The notes below the pieces were generated by a model. The model saw nothing but the letters and a program-made list of their open reading frames with translations. It did no database searches and had not been told where the DNA came from. A stretch of 64,000 bases of DNA from Pseudoxanthomonas composti (GTDB lineage Bacteria > Pseudomonadota > Gammaproteobacteria > Xanthomonadales > Xanthomonadaceae): the NCBI RefSeq assembly GCF_004122095.1, contig NZ_SAWZ01000006.1:62001-126000 (forward strand), read 5' to 3'. The position numbers and the translations under genes were made by a program. Below, one piece after another: positions 44,408-52,660 of the stretch (positions are counted from its first letter, which is position 1; every line of letters starts with the position of its first letter).

Positions 44408-46993
44408 ATGCGGATGGACAAGCTCACCTCGCGCTTCCAGCAAGCCCTGGCGGATGCGCAATCGCTGGCCGTGGGCCGCGACCACAACATGATCGAGCCG
44501 GTGCACCTGCTGGTCGCCCTGATGGACCAGTCCGGCGGTTCCACCAAGCCCTTGCTGCAGCAGTCCGGCGTCAACGTGCCGGTGCTGCGCGAGCGCCTGG
44601 GCGAGTCGCTGGAGGCCCTGCCCAAGGTCACCGGCCAGGCCGGCAACCTGTCGGTGGGCAACGACCTCAACCGCCTGCTCAACGTCACCGACAAGCTGGC
44701 CCAGCAGCATGGCGATGCCTTCATCGCCAGCGAGTGGTTCGTGCTGGCCGCGGCCGACGACAGCGGCCCGCTGGGCGTGGCGCTGCGTGCGGCCGGGGGC
44801 GACAAGAAGAAGATCGAGGCCGCCATCGACAAGCTGCGCGGTGGCCAGAGCGTGCAGAGCGAGAACGCCGAGGACCAGCGCCAGGCGCTGGAGAAGTACA
44901 CCATCGACCTGACCGCGCGCGCCGAGAGCGGCAAGCTGGACCCGGTGATTGGCCGCGACGAGGAGGTGCGCCGCACCGTGCAGGTGCTGCAGCGTCGCAC
45001 CAAGAACAACCCGGTGCTGATCGGCGAACCCGGCGTGGGCAAGACCGCCATCGTCGAAGGCCTGGCCCAGCGCATCGTCAATGGCGAGGTGCCGGAGAAC
45101 CTCAAGAACAAGCGCGTGCTGTCGCTGGACATGGGCGCGTTGATCGCCGGCGCCAAGTTCCGCGGCGAGTTCGAGGAGCGCCTGAAGGGCGTGCTCAACG
45201 ACCTGGCCAAGAGCGAGGGTCAGATCATCCTGTTCATCGACGAGCTGCACACCATGGTCGGCGCCGGCAAGGCCGATGGCGCCATGGACGCCGGCAACAT
45301 GCTCAAGCCGGCGCTGGCGCGCGGCGAGCTGCACTGCATCGGCGCCACCACGCTGGATGAGTACCGCAAGTACGTGGAGAAGGACGCCGCGCTGGAGCGT
45401 CGCTTCCAGAAGGTCTATGTCGGCGAGCCCTCGGTGGAGGACACCATCGCCATCCTGCGCGGCCTGAAGGAGCGCTATGCCGTGCATCACGGCGTGGAGA
45501 TCACCGACCCGGCCATCGTCGCGGCCGCCACCCTGTCCAACCGCTACATCGCTGACCGCCAGCTGCCGGACAAGGCCATCGACCTCATGGACGAGGCGGC
45601 CTCGCGCATCCGCATGGAGATCGACTCCAAGCCGGAGGAGCTGGACCGCAAGGAGCGGCGCCTGATCCAGCTCAAGATCCAGCGCGAGATGCTGAAGAAA
45701 GAGAAGGATGCCGAGTCGGCCAAGCGCCTGGCCGACCTGGAGGCCGACATCGCCACCCTGGAACGCGAGTTCTCCGACCTCAACGAAATCTGGAAGTCCG
45801 AGAAGGCCGCGCTGCAGGGCGCGACCAGGATCAAGGAGCAGATCGAGGCGGCGCGGGTGGAGCTGGAAGGCGCGCAGCGTCGCCAGGACTATGCGCGCAT
45901 GAGCGAGATCCAGTACGGCCAGCTGCCGCAGCTGGAAAAGCAGCTGGCCGCCGCGCAGGCCGCTGAGCAGCAGGACTTCCGCCTGGTACAGGACCGCGTG
46001 ACGGCCGAAGAGATCGCCGAAGTGGTCTCGCGCTGGACCGGCATTCCCGTCAACAAGATGCTGGAAGGCGAACGCGAGAAGCTGCTGCAGATGGAGCAGC
46101 AGCTGCACACGCGCGTGGTCGGGCAGGAGGAGGCGATCAAGGTGGTGTCCGATGCGGTGCGCCGCTCGCGCGCCGGCCTGGCGGACCCGAATCGTCCGGG
46201 CGGCTCGTTCCTGTTCCTGGGCCCCACCGGCGTGGGCAAGACCGAGCTGTGCAAGGCGCTGGCCGAGTTCCTGTTCGATTCCAGCGACGCGATGATCCGC
46301 ATCGACATGAGTGAGTTCATGGAGAAGCATTCGGTCGCGCGCCTGATCGGCGCGCCCCCGGGCTATGTCGGCTACGAGGAGGGTGGTTACCTGACCGAGG
46401 CGGTGCGCCGTCGCCCGTACTCGCTGATCCTGCTGGATGAGGTTGAAAAAGCCCACGGCGATGTCTTCAACATCCTGCTGCAGGTGCTGGACGATGGCCG
46501 CCTGACCGATGGCCAGGGCCGCACGGTGGACTTCCGCAACACCGTCATCGTCATGACCTCCAACCTGGGCAGCCAGCTGATCCAGGAGATGAGCGGGGAC
46601 GACTCGCCGGAGGCCTACCTGCAGATGAAGTCCTCGGTAATGGGCGTGGTGCAGGCGCACTTCCGTCCGGAATTCGTCAACCGGCTGGATGACATCGTCG
46701 TCTTTCACCCGCTGGACAAGGCGCAGATCCGGCAGATCGCCAGGATCCAGCTGCGCGGGCTGGAATCGCGCCTGCGCGAGCGCGGCATCGCGCTGGAAGT
46801 GGCCGATGCGGCGTTCGACCTGCTGGGCAATGTCGGCTTCGACCCGGTCTACGGCGCGCGTCCGCTCAAGCGTGCAATCCAGCAGCAGCTGGAGAATCCG
46901 CTGGCGTCCCGGATCCTGTCCGGCGCCTTCGCCAGCGGCGACATGGTCAAGGTCGATGCCGAAGGCGGGCAGTTGGTGTTCGCCAAGGGTTGA
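44408..46993 (+). CDS. clpB: ATP-dependent protein disaggregase ClpB
   Basis: An 861-residue Hsp100 chaperone that, with DnaK/J, extracts proteins from aggregates. Clp N domain ([18 protein letters not shown]), first AAA module (Walker A GEPGVGKT, Walker B DELHTM), the long ClpB-type middle coiled coil ([24 protein letters not shown] region) and second AAA module ([20 protein letters not shown]) are complete. It has no ClpP-binding loop visible. Behind a heat-shock sigma-32 promoter; length and architecture are usual. Confidence 0.97.
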   Translation: MRMDKLTSRFQQALADAQSLAVGRDHNMIEPVHLLVALMDQSGGSTKPLLQQSGVNVPVLRERLGESLEALPKVTGQAGNLSVGNDLNRLLNVTDKLAQQHGDAFIASEWFVLAAADDSGPLGVALRAAGGDKKKIEAAIDKLRGGQSVQSENAEDQRQALEKYTIDLTARAESGKLDPVIGRDEEVRRTVQVLQRRTKNNPVLIGEPGVGKTAIVEGLAQRIVNGEVPENLKNKRVLSLDMGALIAGAKFRGEFEERLKGVLNDLAKSEGQIILFIDELHTMVGAGKADGAMDAGNMLKPALARGELHCIGATTLDEYRKYVEKDAALERRFQKVYVGEPSVEDTIAILRGLKERYAVHHGVEITDPAIVAAATLSNRYIADRQLPDKAIDLMDEAASRIRMEIDSKPEELDRKERRLIQLKIQREMLKKEKDAESAKRLADLEADIATLEREFSDLNEIWKSEKAALQGATRIKEQIEAARVELEGAQRRQDYARMSEIQYGQLPQLEKQLAAAQAAEQQDFRLVQDRVTAEEIAEVVSRWTGIPVNKMLEGEREKLLQMEQQLHTRVVGQEEAIKVVSDAVRRSRAGLADPNRPGGSFLFLGPTGVGKTELCKALAEFLFDSSDAMIRIDMSEFMEKHSVARLIGAPPGYVGYEEGGYLTEAVRRRPYSLILLDEVEKAHGDVFNILLQVLDDGRLTDGQGRTVDFRNTVIVMTSNLGSQLIQEMSGDDSPEAYLQMKSSVMGVVQAHFRPEFVNRLDDIVVFHPLDKAQIRQIARIQLRGLESRLRERGIALEVADAAFDLLGNVGFDPVYGARPLKRAIQQQLENPLASRILSGAFASGDMVKVDAEGGQLVFAKG

Positions 46994-47094
46994 TGCCGGT
47001 CGCGCAAGGGACGCGCGAATCGCGCAAGATCGGGCACGCGGCCGGGACTTCCGGTCGCGATGCTGTCGGCACCCACCCGCGCCAGGACGCCGCC

Positions 47095-47970
47095 ATGAAG
47101 CCCGGATCGCAGAACGACTACCAGCAGCGCATCGACCACGTCCTGGCGCACGTCCAGCAGGCCATCGAGTCCGGTGCCGAACCACCGGACCTGCACACGC
47201 TGGCGGCGCTGAGCCACTTCTCGCCGTACCACTTCCATCGCATCTATCGGGCGCTGACCGGGGAGAGCCTGGGGCGCAGCGTGAGTCGCCTGCGACTGTC
47301 GCGTGCGCTGCATCTGCTTGGCGATCCGGCACGCAGCGTGACCGAGGTAGCGATGCAGGCCGGCTTCGGGAGTTCCCAGGCCTTGGCGCGGGTGCTGCGC
47401 GACTGGCTGGGACAGACCGCCAGCGGCCTGCGCGCGGACGGATCGGCGCGGCTGGCGGCCCTGGCGCGCCTGCGCCAGCCCGCAGGCACCGCCGTTGACG
47501 CGGCCGTGGCCCTGCAGGTCAGCGTCGTCAGCCTGGAGCCGTTCGAGGTGATCGCGCTGCGCACGCTCGGCCAGTACGACACGCTGGATACTGTGTACAC
47601 CGAGCTGTTCGGCGTGGCCGCCGAGCGCGGGGCCGTCGAGCGGATCGAAGCGCTGTATGGCATCGCCTGGGACGACCTGCGCGAGGTGCCGCGCGCCGCG
47701 CTGGCCTTCACCAGCGCGATCGCGGTGGCCGGGCTGGACCCGCCCCCACCGATGCAGCGACAGACCTGGCCCGGCGGGCGCCATGCCTGCCTGCGTCACA
47801 CCGGCAGTTTCCTGGGGCTGGAGGACAGCACCGACCAGCTGCTGGCCGGCTGGTTGCCCGGCAGTGGCGAGCAACTGCGCGAGGCGCCGGTGCTGTACCG
47901 CTACCTGGACGACCCCGAACAGGTCCCCGAAGCGCTGCTGCGGACCGACATCCTGGTGCCATTGGCCTGA
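47095..47970 (+). CDS. AraC-family regulator with GyrI-like effector domain
   Basis: A 291-residue regulator with AraC helix-turn-helix repeats at the N terminus (FSPYHFHRIYRALTGESLGR, then SVTEVAMQAGFGSSQALARVLR) and a C-terminal GyrI/BmrR-type ligand domain (about 135-291) with LGQYDTLDTVYTELF and GGRHACLRHTGSF. Such proteins bind small hydrophobic or cationic drugs and often control resistance functions, as in the Rob/SoxS-like group. ATG at MKPGSQNDYQQRI; upstream codons are not conserved. The gene it controls is not evident here. Confidence 0.88.
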   Translation: MKPGSQNDYQQRIDHVLAHVQQAIESGAEPPDLHTLAALSHFSPYHFHRIYRALTGESLGRSVSRLRLSRALHLLGDPARSVTEVAMQAGFGSSQALARVLRDWLGQTASGLRADGSARLAALARLRQPAGTAVDAAVALQVSVVSLEPFEVIALRTLGQYDTLDTVYTELFGVAAERGAVERIEALYGIAWDDLREVPRAALAFTSAIAVAGLDPPPPMQRQTWPGGRHACLRHTGSFLGLEDSTDQLLAGWLPGSGEQLREAPVLYRYLDDPEQVPEALLRTDILVPLA

Positions 47971-48090
47971 CCCGAAACGCGACGCCCTGCACGGGCGTGT
48001 GCGGTTCGCGCGGTGGCCGCGCGCCACGGCGAACATACGCGCGGCTGGCCGCAAGACGCCTCCGCGCCATTGCCTTTGACTTGCGTCGAT

Positions 48091-48388
48091 GGTGGATGGA
48101 ACAGCGCCATCCACCCTACGTAGGGTGGACAACGCGAAGCTTGTCCACCGATGCGTCCGCGGCGGGAGTGCCCGACACGCCGCAGCGCCATGGTGTTTGA
48201 TTCGCGGCGAGTGGTGGATGGAACAGCGCCATCCACCCTACGTAGGGTGGACAACGCGAAGCTTGTCCACCGATGCGTCGGCTGCGACGGTGCCCGACAC
48301 GCCGCAGCGCCATGGTGTTTGATTCGCGGCGATGGTGGATGGAACAGCGCCATCCACCCTACGTAGGACAACGCGAAGCTTGTCCACC
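48091..48388 (+). repeat. Tandem array of a 122-bp palindromic repeat (three units)
   Basis: Each unit has inverted GGTGGATGG / CCATCCACC, the palindrome CCACCCTACGTAGGGTGG, and GGTGGACAA / TTGTCCACC around a CGCGAAGC loop, then a conserved spacer. Units start 122 and 121 bp apart; the third lacks a GTGG. It occupies most of the 515-bp gap after the AraC/GyrI gene; the 97 bp between the array and the antiporter gene hold only a weak GC hairpin. The same repeat, inverted, occurs near 52.5 kb. Confidence 0.9.
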
Positions 48389-48485
48389 AGGACGCCTGCG
48401 ACGGCAGGCCATGCGGAAAGCCAACCGAAAGCTTGCCTCGGACCACCGTCCCTCACCATCAACGCCGGGGCGGTCGCCCCGATCC

Positions 48486-50219
48486 TCAGCGCATCGCCGG
48501 CGTGTCCACGGTCGGCGGTGGCGGCGCGCCGGGGCGCAGGGCGCGATAGGGCGGGGTGGCCATGACCATCTCGGCCAGCGAAAAGGCCAGTTCGCGCTCG
48601 GCCAGCACCGCGCCATCGGCGCCGTGCTCCAGCAGATGCTTGACCTCGGCATCGCTGTGCGCGCGGGCCAGCACGGTGAGCTCGGGGTTGAGCGCGCGCA
48701 GCTTGGCGATGGCTTCGCCGGCTTCCAGCGGCTGCGGGATGGCCAGCACGGCGATCTTGGCCTTGCCCGGCTGCGCCTCGGCCAGCACCGCATCGGCCGC
48801 CGCGCTGCCGCGGATGCCGGAGATGCCGGCCGCATGCGCGCGCTCCACGTGTTCCTTGTTGTCGTCGATGATCACCACCGGGATGCCGCGGTCCTTGAGC
48901 ACCTGGGCCAAGGCGCTGCCGACGCGGCCATAGCCGATAACGATGGCATGGTCGTTGGCGATGAGCGGCGGGCCGGGCAGCGGCTCTTCCACCGGCTTGG
49001 CCTGTTCGGCCTCGGCCGCGCGCGTGCGTCGGTCAAGCCATGCGAACAGGAACGGGTTGGCGACAATGGACAGCAAAGCCCCGGCCAGGATCATGTCGTG
49101 GCCGACCTGCGGCAGGATCTTCAGCTGCCAGCCCAGGCCGGCCAGGATGAAGGAGAACTCGCCGATCTGCGCCAGGCTGGCCGAGATGGTCAGCGCGGTG
49201 TCGCGCGGATGGCCGAAGGCGCGCACGATGGCGAAGGCCGCCAGCGACTTGCCCACCACGATGATCAGGAAAGTCGCCAGCACGTGCAGGGGATACTTCA
49301 TGACGATGCTGGGGTCGAACAACATGCCGACCGAGACGAAGAACAGCACCGCGAAGGCATCGCGCAGTGGCAGCGAATCGTTGGCCGCCTTGTGGCTGAG
49401 CTCGGACTCGTTGAGCAGCATGCCGGCGAAGAAGGCGCCCAGCGCGAAGCTCACGCCGAAGAGCTTGGCCGAACCGAAGGCCACGCCCAGGGCAATGGCC
49501 AGCACCGACAGGGTGAACAGCTCGCGCGAGCCGGTGGCGGCGACCTTCTCCAGCACCCAGGGGATGACGCGGCGGCCGACGATCAGCATCACCGCCACAA
49601 AGGCCACGACCTGCAGCAGGGTGAAGCCGATGGCCTTGGCGATGATCACGCCGGTGGATTCGCCGGTGGTCGCGGTGGCGGCATCGCCCTGGCCCAGCGC
49701 ACCGGCCAGGGCCGGCAGCAGCACCAGCGCCAGCACCATCACCAGGTCTTCCACGATCAGCCAGCCCACCGCGATGCGGCCCTTGCTGGTGTCCAGCATG
49801 CGCCGGTCTTCCATCGCCCGCAGCAGCACCACGGTGCTGGCCACCGACAGCGCCAGGCCGAACACGAAGCCCTCCAGCGGCGTCCAGCCCATGTACCAGG
49901 CCAGCCCCCAGCCCAGCAGTGTGGCCACGGCGATCTGCACGATCGCGCCGGGCACGGCGATGGCCTTGACCTCCATCAGGTCGTCCAGCGAGAAATGCAG
50001 GCCCACGCCGAACATCAGCAGCATCACGCCCAGCTCGGACAGCTGCATCGCCAGATGCTGGTCGGCCACGAAGCCCGGCGTGAACGGCCCGACCAGCACG
50101 CCGGCCACCAGATAGCCCACCAGCGGCGAGAACTTGAGCTTGTTGGCGAGCGCGCCCAGCACGAACGCCAGGGCCAGGCCCACGGCGATGATGTCGATCA
50201 GGCTGGTGTCGTGATGCAT
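48486..50219 (-). CDS. Monovalent cation:proton antiporter with RCK domain (YbaL/KefB-like)
   Basis: A 577-residue CPA2-family transporter: about 12 membrane helices (residues 8-395), the conserved GEFSFILAG motif (about residue 340 region) and a cytoplasmic RCK domain with the nucleotide-binding GYGRVGSALAQVLK. YbaL/Kef-type proteins exchange potassium or sodium for protons, often gated by NAD(H) or glutathione adducts; which cation is not decided here. A proline-rich C-terminal tail ends the protein. ATG at MHHDTSLIDII; the upstream in-frame stretch is unconserved. A weak 6-bp GC hairpin follows the gene. Confidence 0.9.
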   Translation of the reverse strand: MHHDTSLIDIIAVGLALAFVLGALANKLKFSPLVGYLVAGVLVGPFTPGFVADQHLAMQLSELGVMLLMFGVGLHFSLDDLMEVKAIAVPGAIVQIAVATLLGWGLAWYMGWTPLEGFVFGLALSVASTVVLLRAMEDRRMLDTSKGRIAVGWLIVEDLVMVLALVLLPALAGALGQGDAATATTGESTGVIIAKAIGFTLLQVVAFVAVMLIVGRRVIPWVLEKVAATGSRELFTLSVLAIALGVAFGSAKLFGVSFALGAFFAGMLLNESELSHKAANDSLPLRDAFAVLFFVSVGMLFDPSIVMKYPLHVLATFLIIVVGKSLAAFAIVRAFGHPRDTALTISASLAQIGEFSFILAGLGWQLKILPQVGHDMILAGALLSIVANPFLFAWLDRRTRAAEAEQAKPVEEPLPGPPLIANDHAIVIGYGRVGSALAQVLKDRGIPVVIIDDNKEHVERAHAAGISGIRGSAAADAVLAEAQPGKAKIAVLAIPQPLEAGEAIAKLRALNPELTVLARAHSDAEVKHLLEHGADGAVLAERELAFSLAEMVMATPPYRALRPGAPPPPTVDTPAMR

Positions 50220-50443
50220 GGCGTCCTCGTGTTGCGCGCGGTCCTTGCTCAAGTTTCGCCCAGCATGAACAGGCCAGGCAAATCGAAAATGACCGAACGG
50301 TTTATGCAGTCTATCGATTCTGACCGAACCGACAGGCGACGCCCCCACCATACGCCGATCGAACCGCGCGCCTTGTCAGGCGCGTGCGCATGCCCAGGCG
50401 GGACGATGCCACGCGCGTCGACCATGCCCGCCGCACCCGGCTG

Positions 50444-51391
50444 CTAGGCATGCGGCTCGGGGCGGATACGCACGGCAACCAGCACCCCGGCGACCAGGAA
50501 CGCGATCCCGAGCAGGGTGACGCCACCTGGCCAGACGCCTCGCAACAGGAAGGCGTAGAGCAACGCAGCCAGCGTCTCGAACACGATCAGCTGGCCCGCC
50601 AATGCAGTGGGCAGGCGCTGGCTGGCCGCGTTCCAGCACAGGGTTCCGACCCAGGAAGACAGCAGCCCGATGGTCGCCATCAGGCCCAGGAAGGCCCAGG
50701 GCCGTGGGCCCAACGGTGCCACCTCCTGCGCCCACGCCAATCGCCAGGCCAGATAGGCCGCGTAGCCCAACAGCGCCAGCGGCAGGGTCGCCAGGCCCTG
50801 GGCCGTGGCCCAGGCGCGGGCCTTGCGGTTCGGGTTGGCGCGCATCCAGTCGCCGTTGCGCAGGGGATACCAGGTCCAGCAGGCAACAGCGCCGAGGGCC
50901 AGGGCCGCGCCCCAGAAGTGGCCGCTCCGCTGCGCGGCCCCGGCCGGGGGAAGCGCTGCCATTTCGGCTTCATTGACGCAGGCGATGCCGGCTAGGATCA
51001 CCACCAGGGCCGGGCCCAGGCGGTGCCAGGGCAGATGTCCATCGCGCGCCGGATTACGCAGGTTGGCGGCAATGGCGATGACTGCCGGCAACGTGCCGAT
51101 GATCATGGTCGGCAGGGGCGCACCGGCGCGTTGGATCGCGCTGGCGAGGAACAGGTAGTACAGGAAATTGCCCACCATCGAGAGCTTGAGCGCCTCGGTC
51201 CAATCGGCGCGCGTGAGCTTTCGCAGCTCGGCGCGGTCCCACCAGGCCAGTGGCAGCGTGATCATGCCGAAGGCCAGGTAGCGGCCCAGGGTGTGCAGCA
51301 CGGGGGGATACTCGGGCAGCAGCAGCGGCCCCACGAAGACCAAGCCCCACATCAACCCGGCCATCAAGGCCAGTAGTACACCTGCGCCCAT
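50444..51391 (-). CDS. EamA/DMT-superfamily transporter
   Basis: A 315-residue protein with about ten membrane helices in two homologous halves (ALMAGLMWGLVFVGPLLL near the start; ALALGAVACWTWYPLRNG near residue 170), as in drug/metabolite transporters; it best fits the group annotated as multidrug resistance efflux transporter family. Export substrate unknown. ATG at MGAGVLLAL has an ideal AAGGA site seven bases away; a TTG seven codons upstream is less likely. Confidence 0.85.
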   Translation of the reverse strand: MGAGVLLALMAGLMWGLVFVGPLLLPEYPPVLHTLGRYLAFGMITLPLAWWDRAELRKLTRADWTEALKLSMVGNFLYYLFLASAIQRAGAPLPTMIIGTLPAVIAIAANLRNPARDGHLPWHRLGPALVVILAGIACVNEAEMAALPPAGAAQRSGHFWGAALALGAVACWTWYPLRNGDWMRANPNRKARAWATAQGLATLPLALLGYAAYLAWRLAWAQEVAPLGPRPWAFLGLMATIGLLSSWVGTLCWNAASQRLPTALAGQLIVFETLAALLYAFLLRGVWPGGVTLLGIAFLVAGVLVAVRIRPEPHA

Positions 51392-51501
51392 CGGTACGTC
51401 CTTCCCCTGCAATCGGATGCCGTCGTGCCGGCCTGCAGAGTGGCGCCAGGGTGCGGCGGCCGTCTTGTACCAGCTTGCGCTCGCGTGAGGGGCGAGGGGG
51501 C

Positions 51502-52329
51502 TCAGCGCACCTGCCGCTGGTAGCGCGCCGGGGTGGTGCCATATCGGCGCGCGAAGGCACGGGTCAGGTGTGCCTGGTCGGTCAGCCCGGTGGCCGCGGC
51601 CACTTCTGCCGGTCGCATGCCGCGCGCCAGCAACTGCTTGGCCTTGGCCAACCGCAGGGCCATCAGCATCTGGTGGGGTGTGAGGTGGTATTGCGCCTTG
51701 AACTTGCGCAGGAAATGGAACGGGCTCAGCCCGGCCACGGCCGCCAGGTCGGCCAGCACGAGCGGCTCGTGCAGCAAGTCGTGCATGCAGGCGATCACCG
51801 GTTCAAGGCGCGCGGCGGCCCCGTCGCGCAGCTCGCCCGGGGCCGTACGCGCCAGCGGACGCAGGCCTGCGATGAACTCCAGCAACAGCCCATCGGCCTG
51901 CAGGGCATCGACGCATCGCCAGAGCTGGACGTGCAGCCGCACAAGGTGCTGGGCCAGGGCGGGATGGCCCGAGGCCACCACGTCTGCGAACCACCAGTGC
52001 GGCTCACCGCTGAGCGCGCCGACCAGGGCCGGATCCAGATACAGCATGCGGTAGCGCCAGCCGCCGGTGGTTTCCGAGCGCCCGGTGTGCGGCACGTCCG
52101 GATGCATCGTCACGATGGACTGCGGCGTGGCCAGGTGATCGGCGCCACGGTAGCGGAAGCGTTCGACACCGGCTTCGATGATGCCCAGCCCATAGGCCTG
52201 GTGGGTGTGCGGCTCGAAGGCATGCTGCACGATGTGCGCGCGATACAGTTCCGCGCCCGAATGGCCTGCCACGCCGCGAAACTCGGCGTGGTCGGCGGAG
52301 GTCAGCGACGGATCCGGCATCTCTGGCAT
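51502..52329 (-). CDS. AraC-family transcriptional regulator
   Basis: A 275-residue regulator with an N-terminal cupin-type AraC arm (about 15-150, with FEPHTHQAYGLGIIEAG) and two C-terminal helix-turn-helix motifs (ADLAAVAGLSPFHFLRKFKAQY and PAEVAAATGLTDQAHLTRAFARRYGTTPARYQ). It lies 110 bp upstream of, and on the same strand as, the EamA-type transporter and may control it; this arrangement resembles AraC regulators of amino-acid or drug exporters. Ligand unknown. Confidence 0.9.
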   Translation of the reverse strand: MPEMPDPSLTSADHAEFRGVAGHSGAELYRAHIVQHAFEPHTHQAYGLGIIEAGVERFRYRGADHLATPQSIVTMHPDVPHTGRSETTGGWRYRMLYLDPALVGALSGEPHWWFADVVASGHPALAQHLVRLHVQLWRCVDALQADGLLLEFIAGLRPLARTAPGELRDGAAARLEPVIACMHDLLHEPLVLADLAAVAGLSPFHFLRKFKAQYHLTPHQMLMALRLAKAKQLLARGMRPAEVAAATGLTDQAHLTRAFARRYGTTPARYQRQVR

Positions 52330-52403
52330 GCCCCCAGTCTAAGAGCGGCGCGCGCCGCTTTGGCAGTGACCGAACCGGCGCGCCGCAATCCAACGGCCGC
52401 CCC

Positions 52404-52578
52404 GATGGACAAGCTTTGCGTGGTCCACCCTCCGTAGGGTGGATGACGCTCTTCCATCCACCATCGCCGCGGTGGTGACGACATGGGCATGGCGACGGAT
52501 CGGCACGCCGCAGGGTGGGACTCGGTGGACAAGCTTCGCGTTGTCCACCCTACGTGCGGTGGCGCTTTTCCATCCACC
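52404..52578 (-). repeat. Two inverted copies of the 122-bp-type palindromic repeat
   Basis: The same GGTGGACAA / TTGTCCACC and GGATGG / CCATCC modules as at 48.1-48.4 kb, but in the opposite orientation and about 117 bp apart, with shared CACGCCGCAG spacer sequence. They fill about half of the 331-bp gap between the AraC gene and the receptor gene; nothing else recognisable is there. Confidence 0.85.
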
Positions 52579-52660
52579 GCCACCGTGACACGGACAACCC
52601 GGGCGTGGCAGCACCCCGGGGACTGCCCGGGGTGCTGTGGCGGGCATCGTCAGCGCTGGC

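Noticed and set aside
44087-47332. An open frame of more than 1,000 codons antisense to clpB
   Set aside because: Mirror of a GC-rich gene: composition dominated by Arg, Gln, His and Leu runs, no family motifs, while clpB on the plus strand is unmistakable.
48091-48388. CRISPR array
   Set aside because: The 121-122-bp period, conserved spacers and palindromic modules do not fit 24-40-bp repeats with unique spacers; no cas genes nearby.
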